From Flavobacterium laiguense (GTDB lineage Bacteria; Bacteroidota; Bacteroidia; Flavobacteriales; Flavobacteriaceae): DNA of 64,000 nucleotides. The notes below the pieces were generated by a model. That model was not told the DNA's origin. It saw nothing but the letters and a program-made list of their open reading frames with translations, and ran no database searches. Positions 48,624 to 57,046 of this stretch are shown here, piece after piece; the first letter of the stretch is position 1; each line of letters starts with the position of its first letter. The position numbers and the translations under genes were made by a program. Where the stretch lies: the NCBI RefSeq assembly GCF_003097655.1, contig NZ_QCZH01000001.1:434001-498000 (forward strand). Reading direction: 5' to 3'.

Positions 48624-49496
48624 CTAAAGATTCGAATTAATTGACATCAAATATTTTTTAGGTGTTGTGGCAAATTTCTTTTTGAAAGCCGCAATAAAAT
48701 GACTTCCGGTGCTGTAGCCTATTTTCAATCCTACTTCATTTACATTATACGAGCCGCTATCTAATAATTTTCGGGCATATTCCATCTTGTAATCGAATAA
48801 GAATCCATAGACCGTATCGCCATAAATTTGCTTGAAACCCATTTTGAGTTTCTTTAAAGTCAGACCAATTTCATCCGCCAATTCTTGTAAACCGGGTGGT
48901 TCGGCCATGTTGGCAATAATAATGTCTTTGGCTTTTTTGATTTTAAAAACATTGTCCTCATCTATCAAGAACGGACATTGTTCTGCATTGGGGTCTTCGG
49001 TTCGGTTAAAATACAAACTCAACAATTCATATCCTTTTCCTTTGTAATACAGGTTTTTGATCGAAGGATGCAGGCTGTAATGAAACAATTGACTCAAAAC
49101 AATTGCCATTGAAGGACTAATGTCGTCTTCTTTGTAATATTTTTTGTCTTTATTGTCGGCGCTCAAAAAAGTAATGTAATTCGCCTCAGTCGAAAATAAA
49201 GCGTGGAATTTTTTGATTGAAATAATTACCGAAATGACCCAGGAATTTGGAGCCAATTCTAAATTTAAAGGCAATTCCTTTTGTGGATTGTATAAAAGCA
49301 ATGATTTTTCCTCTTTCAATTCCAAAGCATAATTCCCTTGATTGAAAATGAATTTGGCGCTTCCTTTCAATCCAAAGTGAAACTGAATCAATCCGCTACT
49401 GACTTCGCGTTGTGCTTGAAAAACGGTATCGGTGTCATTCTGAAAACGAATCAGCGTAAAATCATCTTCAATAGTTATAATTTCTTGTGAACCCAT
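48624..49496 (-). CDS. AraC-family transcriptional regulator
   Basis: 290 residues. The N-terminal half (to about 170) looks like a beta-rich sensor domain. The C-terminal about 100 residues form the two helix-turn-helix AraC domain (PPGLQELADEIGLTLKKLKMGFKQIYG, then YNVNEVGLKIGYSTGSHFIAAFKKKFATTPKKYL). It is encoded divergently from hemA with a 228-bp gap, and its own stop faces the hemH promoter, so it sits between the two halves of the heme locus. Regulation of heme genes is a reasonable inference, but the ligand is unknown. Confidence 0.9.
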   Translation of the reverse strand: MGSQEIITIEDDFTLIRFQNDTDTVFQAQREVSSGLIQFHFGLKGSAKFIFNQGNYALELKEEKSLLLYNPQKELPLNLELAPNSWVISVIISIKKFHALFSTEANYITFLSADNKDKKYYKEDDISPSMAIVLSQLFHYSLHPSIKNLYYKGKGYELLSLYFNRTEDPNAEQCPFLIDEDNVFKIKKAKDIIIANMAEPPGLQELADEIGLTLKKLKMGFKQIYGDTVYGFLFDYKMEYARKLLDSGSYNVNEVGLKIGYSTGSHFIAAFKKKFATTPKKYLMSINSNL

Positions 49497-49691
49497 AGCG
49501 ATGTTTTTTTTGTCAAAATATGATAATTATCAAGTATTTTTATTTAGAATCATTCTGAATAAAATCAATTGTAACCCTTGATAACAGTACAAAAATAACA
49601 GTTTTTATTCTAAAACAACGATTTAAATCTAAAAAATCATGTAACGACACAAAAAGTACTTCTAGCGTTACTTTTATAAAAAGGATAGTGA

Positions 49692-49715
49692 TAAGTTTGC
49701 TTAACTTTAAGTTAA
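49692..49715 (+). promoter_or_regulatory. hemA promoter -7 element and overlapping palindrome
   Basis: TAAGTTTG (49692-49699) fits TAnnTTTG. Immediately after it, at the predicted transcription start, lies the palindrome TTAACTTTAAGTTAA (49701-49715, 7-bp arms around a central T), ending 9 bp before the hemA ATG. It could be an operator or an RNA hairpin near the start codon. No clear -33 TTG is seen. Confidence 0.5.
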
Positions 49716-49724
49716 AGTGTAATT

Positions 49725-50981
49725 ATGGAAAATCACAGCGTTTCAAAACATCATTATTTCTATTCTATCGGACTCAGTTATAAAAAAGCCGATGCCGAGA
49801 TTAGGGGGAAATTTAGTTTAGACACCCTAGCAAAAACGCGCTTGCTTGAACAAGCCAAAAGAGAAGGAATACAAAGTTTGTTTGTTACTTCTACTTGTAA
49901 TCGAACAGAGATTTATGGTTATGCTGAGCATCCTTTTCAATTAATAAAATTACTTTGCGAGAACAGTAACGGTACTGTTGAAGATTTTCAAAAAGTAGCC
50001 TACGTATATAAAAGCCAAGAAGCCATTTCTCATTTATTTCGTGTAGGAACAGGTTTAGACAGCCAGATTTTGGGAGATTTTGAAATCATTAGCCAAATCA
50101 GAAATGGTTTTGCCGAAGCAAAAGCTTTAGGATTAGCCAACGCTTTTATGGAAAGATTGGTGAATGCCGTGATTCAAGCCAGCAAAAAAATTAAAAATGA
50201 AACCGAAATCAGTTCAGGAGCCACTTCGGTATCTTTTGCATCGGTTCAATATATTATCAAGAACGTTCCAGACATTGGAAACAAGAATATTTTACTTTTT
50301 GGAACAGGGAAAATCGGAAGAAACACCTGCGAGAATTTAGTGAAACATACCAAAAACGAGCACATCACTTTAATCAACAGAACCAAAGACAAAGCTGAGA
50401 AATTGGCTGGAAAATTGAATCTGATTGTTAAAGATTACTCTGAATTGCATCTTGAATTGCAAAAAGCCGATGTAGTAGTAGTGGCAACTGGCGCTCAAAA
50501 TCCAACGATTGACAAAGCCATTTTGAATTTGAAAAAGCCAATGTTGATTTTGGATTTGTCTATTCCAAAAAATGTCAATGAAAATGTGAAAGATCTTGAG
50601 GGAGTTACCTTAATTCACATGGATCATTTGTCGCAAATGACAGACGAAACATTAGAAAACAGAAAAACACATATTCCTGCTGCCGAGGCTATCATCGAAG
50701 AAATTAAAGAAGAGTTTTTGGCTTGGACCAAAGTCAGAAAATTTGCTCCCACTATCAATGCCTTGAAAGACAAACTAAATGCGATTAAAAACTCGGAATT
50801 GGATTTTCAAAGCAAAAAAATCTCCAATTTCAACGAAGAACAAGCCGAAATTATTAGCTCTAGAATTATCCAAAAAATCACCACTCATTTTGCCACTCAT
50901 TTAAAAAATGAAGACACTATGGTAGATGAGAGTATCGACTGGATTGAAAAAGTTTTTCAAATAGCAGCTACTGCAAAATAA
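49725..50981 (+). CDS. hemA: Glutamyl-tRNA reductase
   Basis: 418 residues. It reduces glutamyl-tRNA(Glu) to glutamate-1-semialdehyde with NADPH, the first committed step of C5-type heme synthesis. The catalytic Cys58 is in VTSTCNRTEIYG; the NADPH-binding site is ILLFGTGKIGRNT (residues about 188-200); the SGATSVSFASV linker and a C-terminal dimerisation helix are present. The usual GE motif in the substrate region reads LGDFEI here. The gene heads the plus-strand operon hemA-C-D-E-x-GNAT-F-B. Confidence 0.97.
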   Translation: MENHSVSKHHYFYSIGLSYKKADAEIRGKFSLDTLAKTRLLEQAKREGIQSLFVTSTCNRTEIYGYAEHPFQLIKLLCENSNGTVEDFQKVAYVYKSQEAISHLFRVGTGLDSQILGDFEIISQIRNGFAEAKALGLANAFMERLVNAVIQASKKIKNETEISSGATSVSFASVQYIIKNVPDIGNKNILLFGTGKIGRNTCENLVKHTKNEHITLINRTKDKAEKLAGKLNLIVKDYSELHLELQKADVVVVATGAQNPTIDKAILNLKKPMLILDLSIPKNVNENVKDLEGVTLIHMDHLSQMTDETLENRKTHIPAAEAIIEEIKEEFLAWTKVRKFAPTINALKDKLNAIKNSELDFQSKKISNFNEEQAEIISSRIIQKITTHFATHLKNEDTMVDESIDWIEKVFQIAATAK

Positions 50982-51041
50982 AAATTTTAACCGTTAAGGA
51001 ATTCAGTCTCATTCCTAAGTAATGGTTTGGAAAAATAAAAT

Positions 51042-51962
51042 ATGGTAAACAAAACAATACGTATAGGAACCCGTGATAGCGAACTAGCACTATGGCAAGC
51101 CCACACTGTAGAAAAAAAATTGAATGATTTAGGTTATAAAACCGAAATCATTGCCGTAAAATCCCAAGGTGATATCATTCTTGATAAACCTTTGTACGAA
51201 CTGGGAATCACCGGAATCTTTACCAAGACACTCGATATTGCCATGATAAATGGTCAAGTAGATATTGCGGTACATTCCATGAAAGACGTTCCAACTGCTT
51301 TGCCTATTGGAATTGTACAAGCTGCGGTTCTGGAAAGAGCCAATACCTTAGATATTTTAGTACATAAAGGAAATCTTGATTTTCTGAACGAATCCGGAAC
51401 TATTGCAACAGGAAGCCTGCGCCGTCAAGCCCAATGGTGGAATAAATATCCCAATCACACCGTAGTCGATTTACGAGGAAACGTGAATACGAGAATGCAA
51501 AAACTACAAGAAAATGATTGGAACGGAGCTGTATTTGCAGCAGCAGGATTAGAAAGAATCAATCTTAAACCGACAGATTTTATCAATTTAGACTGGATGA
51601 TTCCTGCACCAGCACAAGGAGCGATGGTTGTTGTGGCTATGGCAAACGATGAGTTTTCGCGACAAGCGGTAGCCGAATTAAACGATATTGATACCGAAGT
51701 GTGTACCCATATCGAGAGACAATTTCTAAAAACCCTAGAAGGTGGTTGTACAGCACCAATTGGGGCCTTAGCTGTATTTGTTGAAGATGATATTTTGTTT
51801 AAAGGAGTCTTGTTCTCTATTGATGGGAAACAAAAAATTGAAGTTGAGAAAACAATTCCAATGCAAGAATGGAAAAAACTAGGGTATTATATGGCCAAAG
51901 AGATTCTTGATAACGGCGGAACTCAATTAATGGCGACTATAAAAGAGAGTTTGAAGAAATAA
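51042..51962 (+). CDS. hemC: Porphobilinogen deaminase (hydroxymethylbilane synthase)
   Basis: 306 residues. It polymerises four porphobilinogens into hydroxymethylbilane. The dipyrromethane cofactor Cys236 is in LEGGCTAPIG, and the catalytic Asp82 is in HSMKDVPT. Substrate-binding Arg residues appear in GTRDSELALWQ and ATGSLRRQAQ. Length is normal. It lies 60 bp after hemA and before hemD, whose product uses its unstable product. Confidence 0.97.
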   Translation: MVNKTIRIGTRDSELALWQAHTVEKKLNDLGYKTEIIAVKSQGDIILDKPLYELGITGIFTKTLDIAMINGQVDIAVHSMKDVPTALPIGIVQAAVLERANTLDILVHKGNLDFLNESGTIATGSLRRQAQWWNKYPNHTVVDLRGNVNTRMQKLQENDWNGAVFAAAGLERINLKPTDFINLDWMIPAPAQGAMVVVAMANDEFSRQAVAELNDIDTEVCTHIERQFLKTLEGGCTAPIGALAVFVEDDILFKGVLFSIDGKQKIEVEKTIPMQEWKKLGYYMAKEILDNGGTQLMATIKESLKK

Positions 51963-51974
51963 AGTTCTAATTAA

Positions 51975-52003
51975 CCCTTTCAGAGTTTTTAACTCTGAAA
52001 GGG
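51975..52003 (+). other. Perfect hairpin between hemC and hemD
   Basis: CCCTTTCAGAGTT pairs exactly with AACTCTGAAAGGG (13 bp, loop TTT). No T-run follows, so it is not a classic terminator; it may attenuate transcription or stabilise or process the mRNA within the hem operon. Confidence 0.65.
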
Positions 52004-52029
52004 ATGCTAGGCTACTATAAAACAAAAAA

Positions 52030-52692
52030 ATGAGTAAAACAGTTATATTATCTACTAAAACCCTTTCGGATATTCAGCGACAGGAACTTCTAAACGCTGA
52101 TTTTGAAGTATTCGAGGAGGATTTCATTTCGACTAAGAAGCAAGAATTTAAACTCAATGCCATCAACGACAATTTGATTTTCACCAGTCAGAATGCGGCA
52201 CAGAGTATTTTGGAAAATGTGAATGTTGACGATTTGAAAACCAAAAATGTTTTTTGCGTTGGACTAAAAACAAAAATTCTATTATCCGAAGCAGGGTTCA
52301 ACGTGGTTGCCTACACCGGTTATGCTGCCGATTTAGCCGAAATTATCGCTTTGATTTATAGCCAAGAAAGCTACACTTTCTTTAGTGGAAATCTGCGTAA
52401 AGAAACACTGCCAAAAGCTTTGGCAGCCGCAGGGATAAAATTCAATGAGATTCAGGTTTATGAAACGTTACTGACCCCACTAAAGATTAAGGAGAAAATC
52501 GATGCGATTTTGTTTTTCAGCCCTTCTGCAGTTGAAAGTTATTTGAAAGACAATGTTATAAAGAAAGAAATTTGCTTTTGCATAGGCGAAACTACCGCAG
52601 AGGCATTAGATAAAATCACAAAAAACATTATAGTTGCAGACCAACCCAGTGTTGAAGACGTGATTGAGGATGTAATCGAAGAATATAAATAG
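52030..52692 (+). CDS. hemD: Uroporphyrinogen-III synthase
   Basis: 220 residues. It cyclises hydroxymethylbilane with inversion of ring D. HemD is poorly conserved. This protein has the two-lobed pattern with KTLSDIQRQELL at the start, FTSQNAAQSI (about residue 56), VGLKTKILLSEAGFNVVAYTGYAADLAEII, FFSGNLRKETLP, YETLLTP and a late FFSPSAVESYLK...CIGETTAEAL, all typical. Its position between hemC and hemE supports the assignment. Confidence 0.93.
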   Translation: MSKTVILSTKTLSDIQRQELLNADFEVFEEDFISTKKQEFKLNAINDNLIFTSQNAAQSILENVNVDDLKTKNVFCVGLKTKILLSEAGFNVVAYTGYAADLAEIIALIYSQESYTFFSGNLRKETLPKALAAAGIKFNEIQVYETLLTPLKIKEKIDAILFFSPSAVESYLKDNVIKKEICFCIGETTAEALDKITKNIIVADQPSVEDVIEDVIEEYK

Positions 52693-52767
52693 CCCCTAAC
52701 CCCGAAGTGGAAAACAGGAAAAATAAAAGTAAAATAAATAAAATTAAGGTTTCTTTTTACGGCAGTC

Positions 52768-52801
52768 AAAACCGAAAACTGAAAACCGAAAACTGAAAAC
52801 T
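52768..52801. repeat. Simple-sequence tract abutting the hemE start codon
   Basis: Repeats of an ACCGAAAACTGAAA-like unit end one base before the hemE ATG, so they form its entire proximal 5' leader. No ribosome-binding site is present. Confidence 0.65.
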
Positions 52802-53827
52802 ATGTTAAAGAACGACCTATTTTTAAAAGCTTTAAAAGGAGAAACAGTACAACGTCCACCAGTTTGGATGATGCGTCAAGCAGGAAGATATTTACCGGAA
52901 TTCATCGCATTGCGTGATAAATATGATTTTTTCACCCGTTGTCAAACTCCAGAATTGGCTGCCGAAATCACGGTGCAACCCATTCGTAGAATCGCTCCCG
53001 ATGCTGCTATTTTATTCTCGGATATATTGGTAGTACCACAAGCTATGGGAATAGAGGTGTTGATGAAAGAAAACTTTGGGCCGTTTTTGCCAAACCCTAT
53101 TCGTACCATTCAAGATGTCGAAAAAGTGATTGTTCCTAATATTCAGGAAACTTTGGGTTACGTGATGGATGCCATCAAATTAACTAAAGAAATGTTGAAT
53201 GATGAGGTGCCATTAATCGGTTTTGCAGGTTCTCCTTGGACTATTTTTTGTTATGCAGTAGAAGGAAAAGGTTCAAAAAGCTTTGATATGGCCAAAGGAT
53301 TTTGTTTTTCACATCCAGAAGCAGCTCATGTTTTATTGCAAAAAATCACCGACACCACAATTTTATACCTAAAAGAAAAAGTAAAAGCGGGAGTTGATGC
53401 CGTTCAGATTTTTGATTCTTGGGGCGGAATGCTTTCTCCGGTTGATTATCAAGAGTTCTCTTGGAAATACATCAACCAAATCGTCGAAGCTTTGGCGGAT
53501 GACGCACCCGTAATTGTTTTCGGAAAAGGATGTTGGTTTGCCCTTGGCGAGATGGGGAAAAGTAAAGCATCGGCTTTAGGTGTGGACTGGACTTGTTCTC
53601 CAAGAAACGCAAGATACCTTTCTGGTGGAAACATCACTTTACAAGGGAATTTTGATCCTTCAAGATTGCTATCTCCAATTCCGGTTATCAAGAAAATGGT
53701 ACACGAAATGATTGACGAATTCGGAAAAGACAAATATATTGTGAATTTAGGTCACGGAATTTTACCGAATATCCCTGTAGATCACGCTAAGGCGTTTATT
53801 GATGCGGTGAAGGAGTACGGGAACTAA
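52802..53827 (+). CDS. hemE: Uroporphyrinogen decarboxylase
   Basis: 341 residues. It decarboxylates uroporphyrinogen III to coproporphyrinogen III. The signature [17 protein letters not shown] (about residues 18-34) carries the substrate-binding Arg residues. Others are [14 protein letters not shown] with the catalytic Asp, [12 protein letters not shown], and the C-terminal [15 protein letters not shown]. Start and length are standard. Confidence 0.97.
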   Translation: MLKNDLFLKALKGETVQRPPVWMMRQAGRYLPEFIALRDKYDFFTRCQTPELAAEITVQPIRRIAPDAAILFSDILVVPQAMGIEVLMKENFGPFLPNPIRTIQDVEKVIVPNIQETLGYVMDAIKLTKEMLNDEVPLIGFAGSPWTIFCYAVEGKGSKSFDMAKGFCFSHPEAAHVLLQKITDTTILYLKEKVKAGVDAVQIFDSWGGMLSPVDYQEFSWKYINQIVEALADDAPVIVFGKGCWFALGEMGKSKASALGVDWTCSPRNARYLSGGNITLQGNFDPSRLLSPIPVIKKMVHEMIDEFGKDKYIVNLGHGILPNIPVDHAKAFIDAVKEYGN

Positions 53828-53835
53828 TAAGGTTC

Positions 53836-53864
53836 TTTAATTACACCCGACGGGTGTAATTAAA
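53836..53864 (+). other. Perfect palindrome after hemE
   Basis: TTTAATTACACCCG and CGGGTGTAATTAAA are exact reverse complements separated by a single A. As RNA this is a 12-13-bp hairpin with a tiny loop and no following T-run, 8 bp after the hemE stop. Possible attenuator, processing site or dyad binding site. Confidence 0.65.
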
Positions 53865-53881
53865 AAACAAAAATTATAAAA

Positions 53882-54253
53882 ATGCTAAACAAAGGATTAA
53901 GAGACCAAGAAAGTATTCGAATAGACAACGTGCTCCAGAAGCTGATGTCGTTGGTTTATGTGCCTAAATTTTGGAATCTTGAAGACCTTTTGTATCTTGA
54001 AAATGAGCTAAAAGACTTGGGAATGAATATCGAGAGTCTCCATGATTTTGACGAAAAAGAATTGATTGCCCATTTAGAACGCCTACATTTTGATTGGAAT
54101 CATTTCGAGTTATTCGCCGATTTTTTAATGACGCTTTCAAAAGATAGTCAATTTGATTTTTTACAAAAAGCCATTGCTATTTATAATTATATCCAACAGG
54201 AAAGCAAGATTTTTTCCTTTGGAATAAGTACAAAAATTGCTAATGTAAAATAA
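53882..54253 (+). CDS. Unrecognised small protein inside the hem operon
   Basis: 123 residues, soluble, acidic and mostly helical (QKLMSLVYVPKFWNLEDLLYLENELKDLGMNIESL...). It has no signal peptide or membrane segment, and no motif I recognise. It is rich in Leu, Phe, Trp and Asp/Glu. It lies 54 bp after hemE and 80 bp before the acetyltransferase gene on the same strand, so it is probably co-transcribed with the heme genes. A role in heme metabolism is only suggested by position. Confidence 0.75.
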   Translation: MLNKGLRDQESIRIDNVLQKLMSLVYVPKFWNLEDLLYLENELKDLGMNIESLHDFDEKELIAHLERLHFDWNHFELFADFLMTLSKDSQFDFLQKAIAIYNYIQQESKIFSFGISTKIANVK

Positions 54254-54333
54254 ATTAAAAATAAATCCTCTGCTCGTCTCTCTGGGTAATTATCTGGTTT
54301 GTAGGAGTGTTGGAGAGAGAATAAAAAAACAAA

Positions 54334-54864
54334 ATGCATAATATAGAAGCCTTCCATATTGTCCCACTGGATGACAAAGACGCAAAAAGTCTGAATGAAT
54401 TAATGGTTTCAAATGCCGAAAGATTCAAAAGATATTTTCCTAAAACACTCTCCAGCAATCTGACTTTAGAAGATTCAGAGCGTTATATTATTGATAAAAC
54501 ATTGGAGCTGCAATCTCACGAGTGTTATACATTTGGTATAAAAGAAAAAGCTACCGAAAATATTGCAGGTTTGATTATTGTTAAAAAAGTTGATTTTGAA
54601 ACTCGACAGGCCGAATTGGCTTACGGTATTGGAGCCCAATATGAAGGGAAGGGTTTGGTTACTTTTGCTGTTAAAGAAGTTTCAGATTTTGCATTCAATG
54701 AATTGAACTTGAATACCCTTCAAATTATATCCCATAAAACGAATTTAGGAAGTGTTAAAGTCGCGGTAAAATCCGGATTTGTTTGGAAAAGAACCTTGCC
54801 GGATGAGTTTACACCAACTGATGAACTTCCATTAGATATGGAATTATATGAACTAACAAAATGA
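54334..54864 (+). CDS. GNAT-family acetyltransferase, RimJ/RimL-like
   Basis: 176 residues. The pattern matches ribosomal-protein-type GNAT acetyltransferases: MHNIEAFHIVPLDDKDAKSLNELM at the start, AELAYGIGAQYEGKGLVTFAVKEV as the acetyl-CoA-binding segment (about 98-121), and a late TNLGSVKVAVKSGFVWKRTLPDE. The substrate is unknown. Its stop overlaps the hemF start (ATGA), which couples its translation to hemF; why an acetyltransferase is embedded here is unclear. Confidence 0.9.
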   Translation: MHNIEAFHIVPLDDKDAKSLNELMVSNAERFKRYFPKTLSSNLTLEDSERYIIDKTLELQSHECYTFGIKEKATENIAGLIIVKKVDFETRQAELAYGIGAQYEGKGLVTFAVKEVSDFAFNELNLNTLQIISHKTNLGSVKVAVKSGFVWKRTLPDEFTPTDELPLDMELYELTK

Positions 54865-55763
54865 AACAACAATTTTACGCCTACATACAAAACCTTCAAG
54901 ATCAAATTTGTAAAGGATTGGAAGCCGTTGATGGTCAAGCCAAATTTCGTGAAGACCTTTGGGATAGACCAGAAGGTGGTGGTGGAAGAACACGAGTAAT
55001 CGAAAATGGAGCTGTTTTTGAAAAAGGCGGAGTCAATATTTCGGCAGTGCACGGAAAATTGCCCGAAGCGATGCAAAAAATGTTTAATGTAGGCGAAGCT
55101 GATTTTTTTGCCTGCGGTTTGAGTTTGGTTTTGCATCCAAAAAATCCAATGGTACCAACCGTTCATGCTAATTGGCGTTATTTCGAGATGTATGATGATG
55201 CAGGAAATATAATTCAACAATGGTTTGGTGGAGGACAGGATTTAACACCTTATTATTTGTTTGGAGAAGATGCGATTCATTTTCATCAAACCTGTAAAAC
55301 GGCTTGCGACAAGCACAATCTGGAGTTTTACCCAAAATATAAAAAACAATGTGACTCCTATTTTTGGAATGCGCATCGTCTCGAAGCCCGAGGAATAGGT
55401 GGTTTGTTTTTTGATTATTGTAAAGCAAATGACACTATGAGTATGCAAGATTGGTTCAATTTTGTATCCGAAGTGGGGAATAGTTTTCTGGAAGCCTATG
55501 TTCCTATAGTTGAAAAAAGAAAAAATCTACCCTATACTGTAGAAAACAGAACGTGGCAAGAAATCAGAAGAGGACGTTATGTCGAATTCAACTTGGTACA
55601 CGATAAAGGCACCTTATTCGGATTAAAAACCAACGGAAGAATCGAGAGTATCCTGATGAGTTTGCCTCCACACGTGCAATGGGTATACGACCATCATCCG
55701 GAATCAGGAAGCGAAGAAGAGAAATTAATACAAGTATTAGAAAATCCAGTTGATTGGGTTTAA
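54861..55763 (+). CDS. hemF: Oxygen-dependent coproporphyrinogen III oxidase
   Basis: 300 residues. It converts coproporphyrinogen III to protoporphyrinogen IX using O2, which implies aerobic heme synthesis. Family motifs are NWRYFE, WFGGGQDLTPYY, HQTCK, EARGIGGLFFDY, and the C-terminal RRGRYVEFNLVHDKGTLFGL then ESILMSLPP. It starts inside the stop of the preceding acetyltransferase gene. The product is the substrate of HemJ, encoded on the opposite strand of the same locus. Confidence 0.97.
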   Translation: MKQQFYAYIQNLQDQICKGLEAVDGQAKFREDLWDRPEGGGGRTRVIENGAVFEKGGVNISAVHGKLPEAMQKMFNVGEADFFACGLSLVLHPKNPMVPTVHANWRYFEMYDDAGNIIQQWFGGGQDLTPYYLFGEDAIHFHQTCKTACDKHNLEFYPKYKKQCDSYFWNAHRLEARGIGGLFFDYCKANDTMSMQDWFNFVSEVGNSFLEAYVPIVEKRKNLPYTVENRTWQEIRRGRYVEFNLVHDKGTLFGLKTNGRIESILMSLPPHVQWVYDHHPESGSEEEKLIQVLENPVDWV

Positions 55764-55778
55764 GCGCAAAGAGAAACA

Positions 55779-55808
55779 ACTTTAAACTTTAAACCTTAAA
55801 CTTTAAAC
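55779..55808. repeat. Simple-sequence tract upstream of hemB
   Basis: Four units of a CTTTAAA-type repeat occur between the hemF stop and the hemB start. No ribosome-binding site is visible. Confidence 0.6.
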
Positions 55809-55816
55809 AAAAATAT

Positions 55817-56812
55817 ATGTTCCCATTACACAGAAACCGCCGTTTAAGAGTCAACGAAAGCATTCGTTCACTAGTTCGTGAAACCACATTAAGTCCAACC
55901 GATTTTATGTTCCCCATGTTCATTGCCGAAGGAGAAAATGTTGAGGTTGCCATCCCTTCTATGCCTGGAATCTTCCGCCGTTCAATCGATTTGACGGTAA
56001 TAGAGGTTAAAGAAATTTATGCTTTAGGAATACGAGCGGTCAATATTTATGTAAAAGTAAGTGAGCATCTGAAAGATAATGCAGGAGTTGAAGCTTGGAA
56101 TCCCAACGGACTGATGCAACAAGCCATTAAAGCGATCAAAACGGCCTGCCCGGAGATGATCGTAATGCCGGATGTGGCTTTAGATCCGTATTCTATTTAT
56201 GGTCATGACGGAATTATTGCCAATGGCGATGTCGAAAACGACTCCACCGTAGCCGCTTTGGTAAAAATGGCTGTTTCGCATGCACAAGCGGGTGCCGATT
56301 TTGTAGCGCCATCCGATATGATGGACGGACGCGTGTTGCGTTTGCGTGAAGGATTGGATACTGCAGGATTTCATCACGTGGGGATTATGAGTTATTCTGC
56401 TAAATATGCTTCGGCATTTTACGGACCTTTCCGCGATGCCTTAGACAGTGCGCCAAGAGAAGCCGATGTTGTAGTTCCAAAAGATAAGAAAACCTATCAA
56501 ATGGATTATGCCAACCGCATCGAAGCCATCAAAGAAGCTTTGTCTGATGTAGAAGAAGGAGCCGATATGGTGATGGTAAAACCCGGAATTGCGTATTTGG
56601 ATATCGTTCGCGAAGTAAAAAATGCCGTGAATGTACCCGTAACCGTTTTTCATGTATCGGGCGAATATGCCATGATCAAAGCCGCTGCCGAAAGAGGTTG
56701 GTTGGATCACGATAAAATCATGATGGAACAACTAATGTGTATCAAAAGAGCAGGAGCGAGTTTGATTTCGACTTATTTTGCTAAAGAAGCCGCTATACTT
56801 TTAAATAAATAA
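55817..56812 (+). CDS. hemB: Delta-aminolevulinic acid dehydratase (porphobilinogen synthase)
   Basis: 331 residues. It condenses two 5-aminolevulinate molecules to porphobilinogen. Active-site Lys196 (SAKYASAFYGPFRDA) and Lys255 (MVKPGIAYLD) match the Schiff-base pair of the family. The metal loop reads DVALDPYSIYGHDG (119-132), with no Cys triad, so this is the zinc-independent type that usually uses magnesium. It is the last gene of the operon, followed by a structured repeat and a terminator. Confidence 0.97.
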   Translation: MFPLHRNRRLRVNESIRSLVRETTLSPTDFMFPMFIAEGENVEVAIPSMPGIFRRSIDLTVIEVKEIYALGIRAVNIYVKVSEHLKDNAGVEAWNPNGLMQQAIKAIKTACPEMIVMPDVALDPYSIYGHDGIIANGDVENDSTVAALVKMAVSHAQAGADFVAPSDMMDGRVLRLREGLDTAGFHHVGIMSYSAKYASAFYGPFRDALDSAPREADVVVPKDKKTYQMDYANRIEAIKEALSDVEEGADMVMVKPGIAYLDIVREVKNAVNVPVTVFHVSGEYAMIKAAAERGWLDHDKIMMEQLMCIKRAGASLISTYFAKEAAILLNK

Positions 56813-56814
56813 TT

Positions 56815-56935
56815 GGCATCCTGAGCGTAGTCGAAGGGAGGAGCTATCCCGATAATTATCGGGACCGCTATCCGCTATATTTTTATGTTTTTAAAGGAAA
56901 AACATAAAGGATGCCGCTACTATCGGGGCTAAAAA
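56815..56935. repeat. Structured intergenic repeat after hemB
   Basis: A GC-richer segment holding CCCGATAATTATCGGG (56847-56862, perfect palindrome), the hairpin ATGTTTTT...AAAAACAT (56885-56905), and flanking pieces TGAGCGTAGTCGAAGG and GGATGCCGCTACTATCGGGG. Part of it recurs in inverted orientation at 36044-36066. It looks like a dispersed, folded intergenic element of the REP kind. Confidence 0.65.
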
Positions 56936-56938
56936 TAC

Positions 56939-56977
56939 AAGAACCATTTGTGTAAACGAATGGTTCTTTTTATTTTT
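56939..56977 (+). terminator. Intrinsic terminator of the hem operon
   Basis: AAGAACCATT pairs with AATGGTTCTT (10-bp perfect stem, 10-nt loop) and is followed by TTTATTTTT. It closes the hemA-to-hemB unit. Confidence 0.85.
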
Positions 56978-56983
56978 CACCTT

Positions 56984-57016
56984 TTTGAATTCTTTGCGAA
57001 CTTTGCGATAACTTTG
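56984..57016 (+). promoter_or_regulatory. Promoter of ogt
   Basis: TTTG (56984-56987), a 21-bp spacer and TAACTTTG (57009-57016) match the Bacteroidota promoter consensus. Transcription would start near 57023, about 24 nt before the ATG at 57047. Confidence 0.75.
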
Positions 57017-57046
57017 TGTACTTTGCGGTTAAATCTACTCAAAATC

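Noticed and set aside
56948..57046. GTG start extending ogt by 33 residues
   Set aside because: It begins inside the hem operon terminator and spans the ogt promoter.
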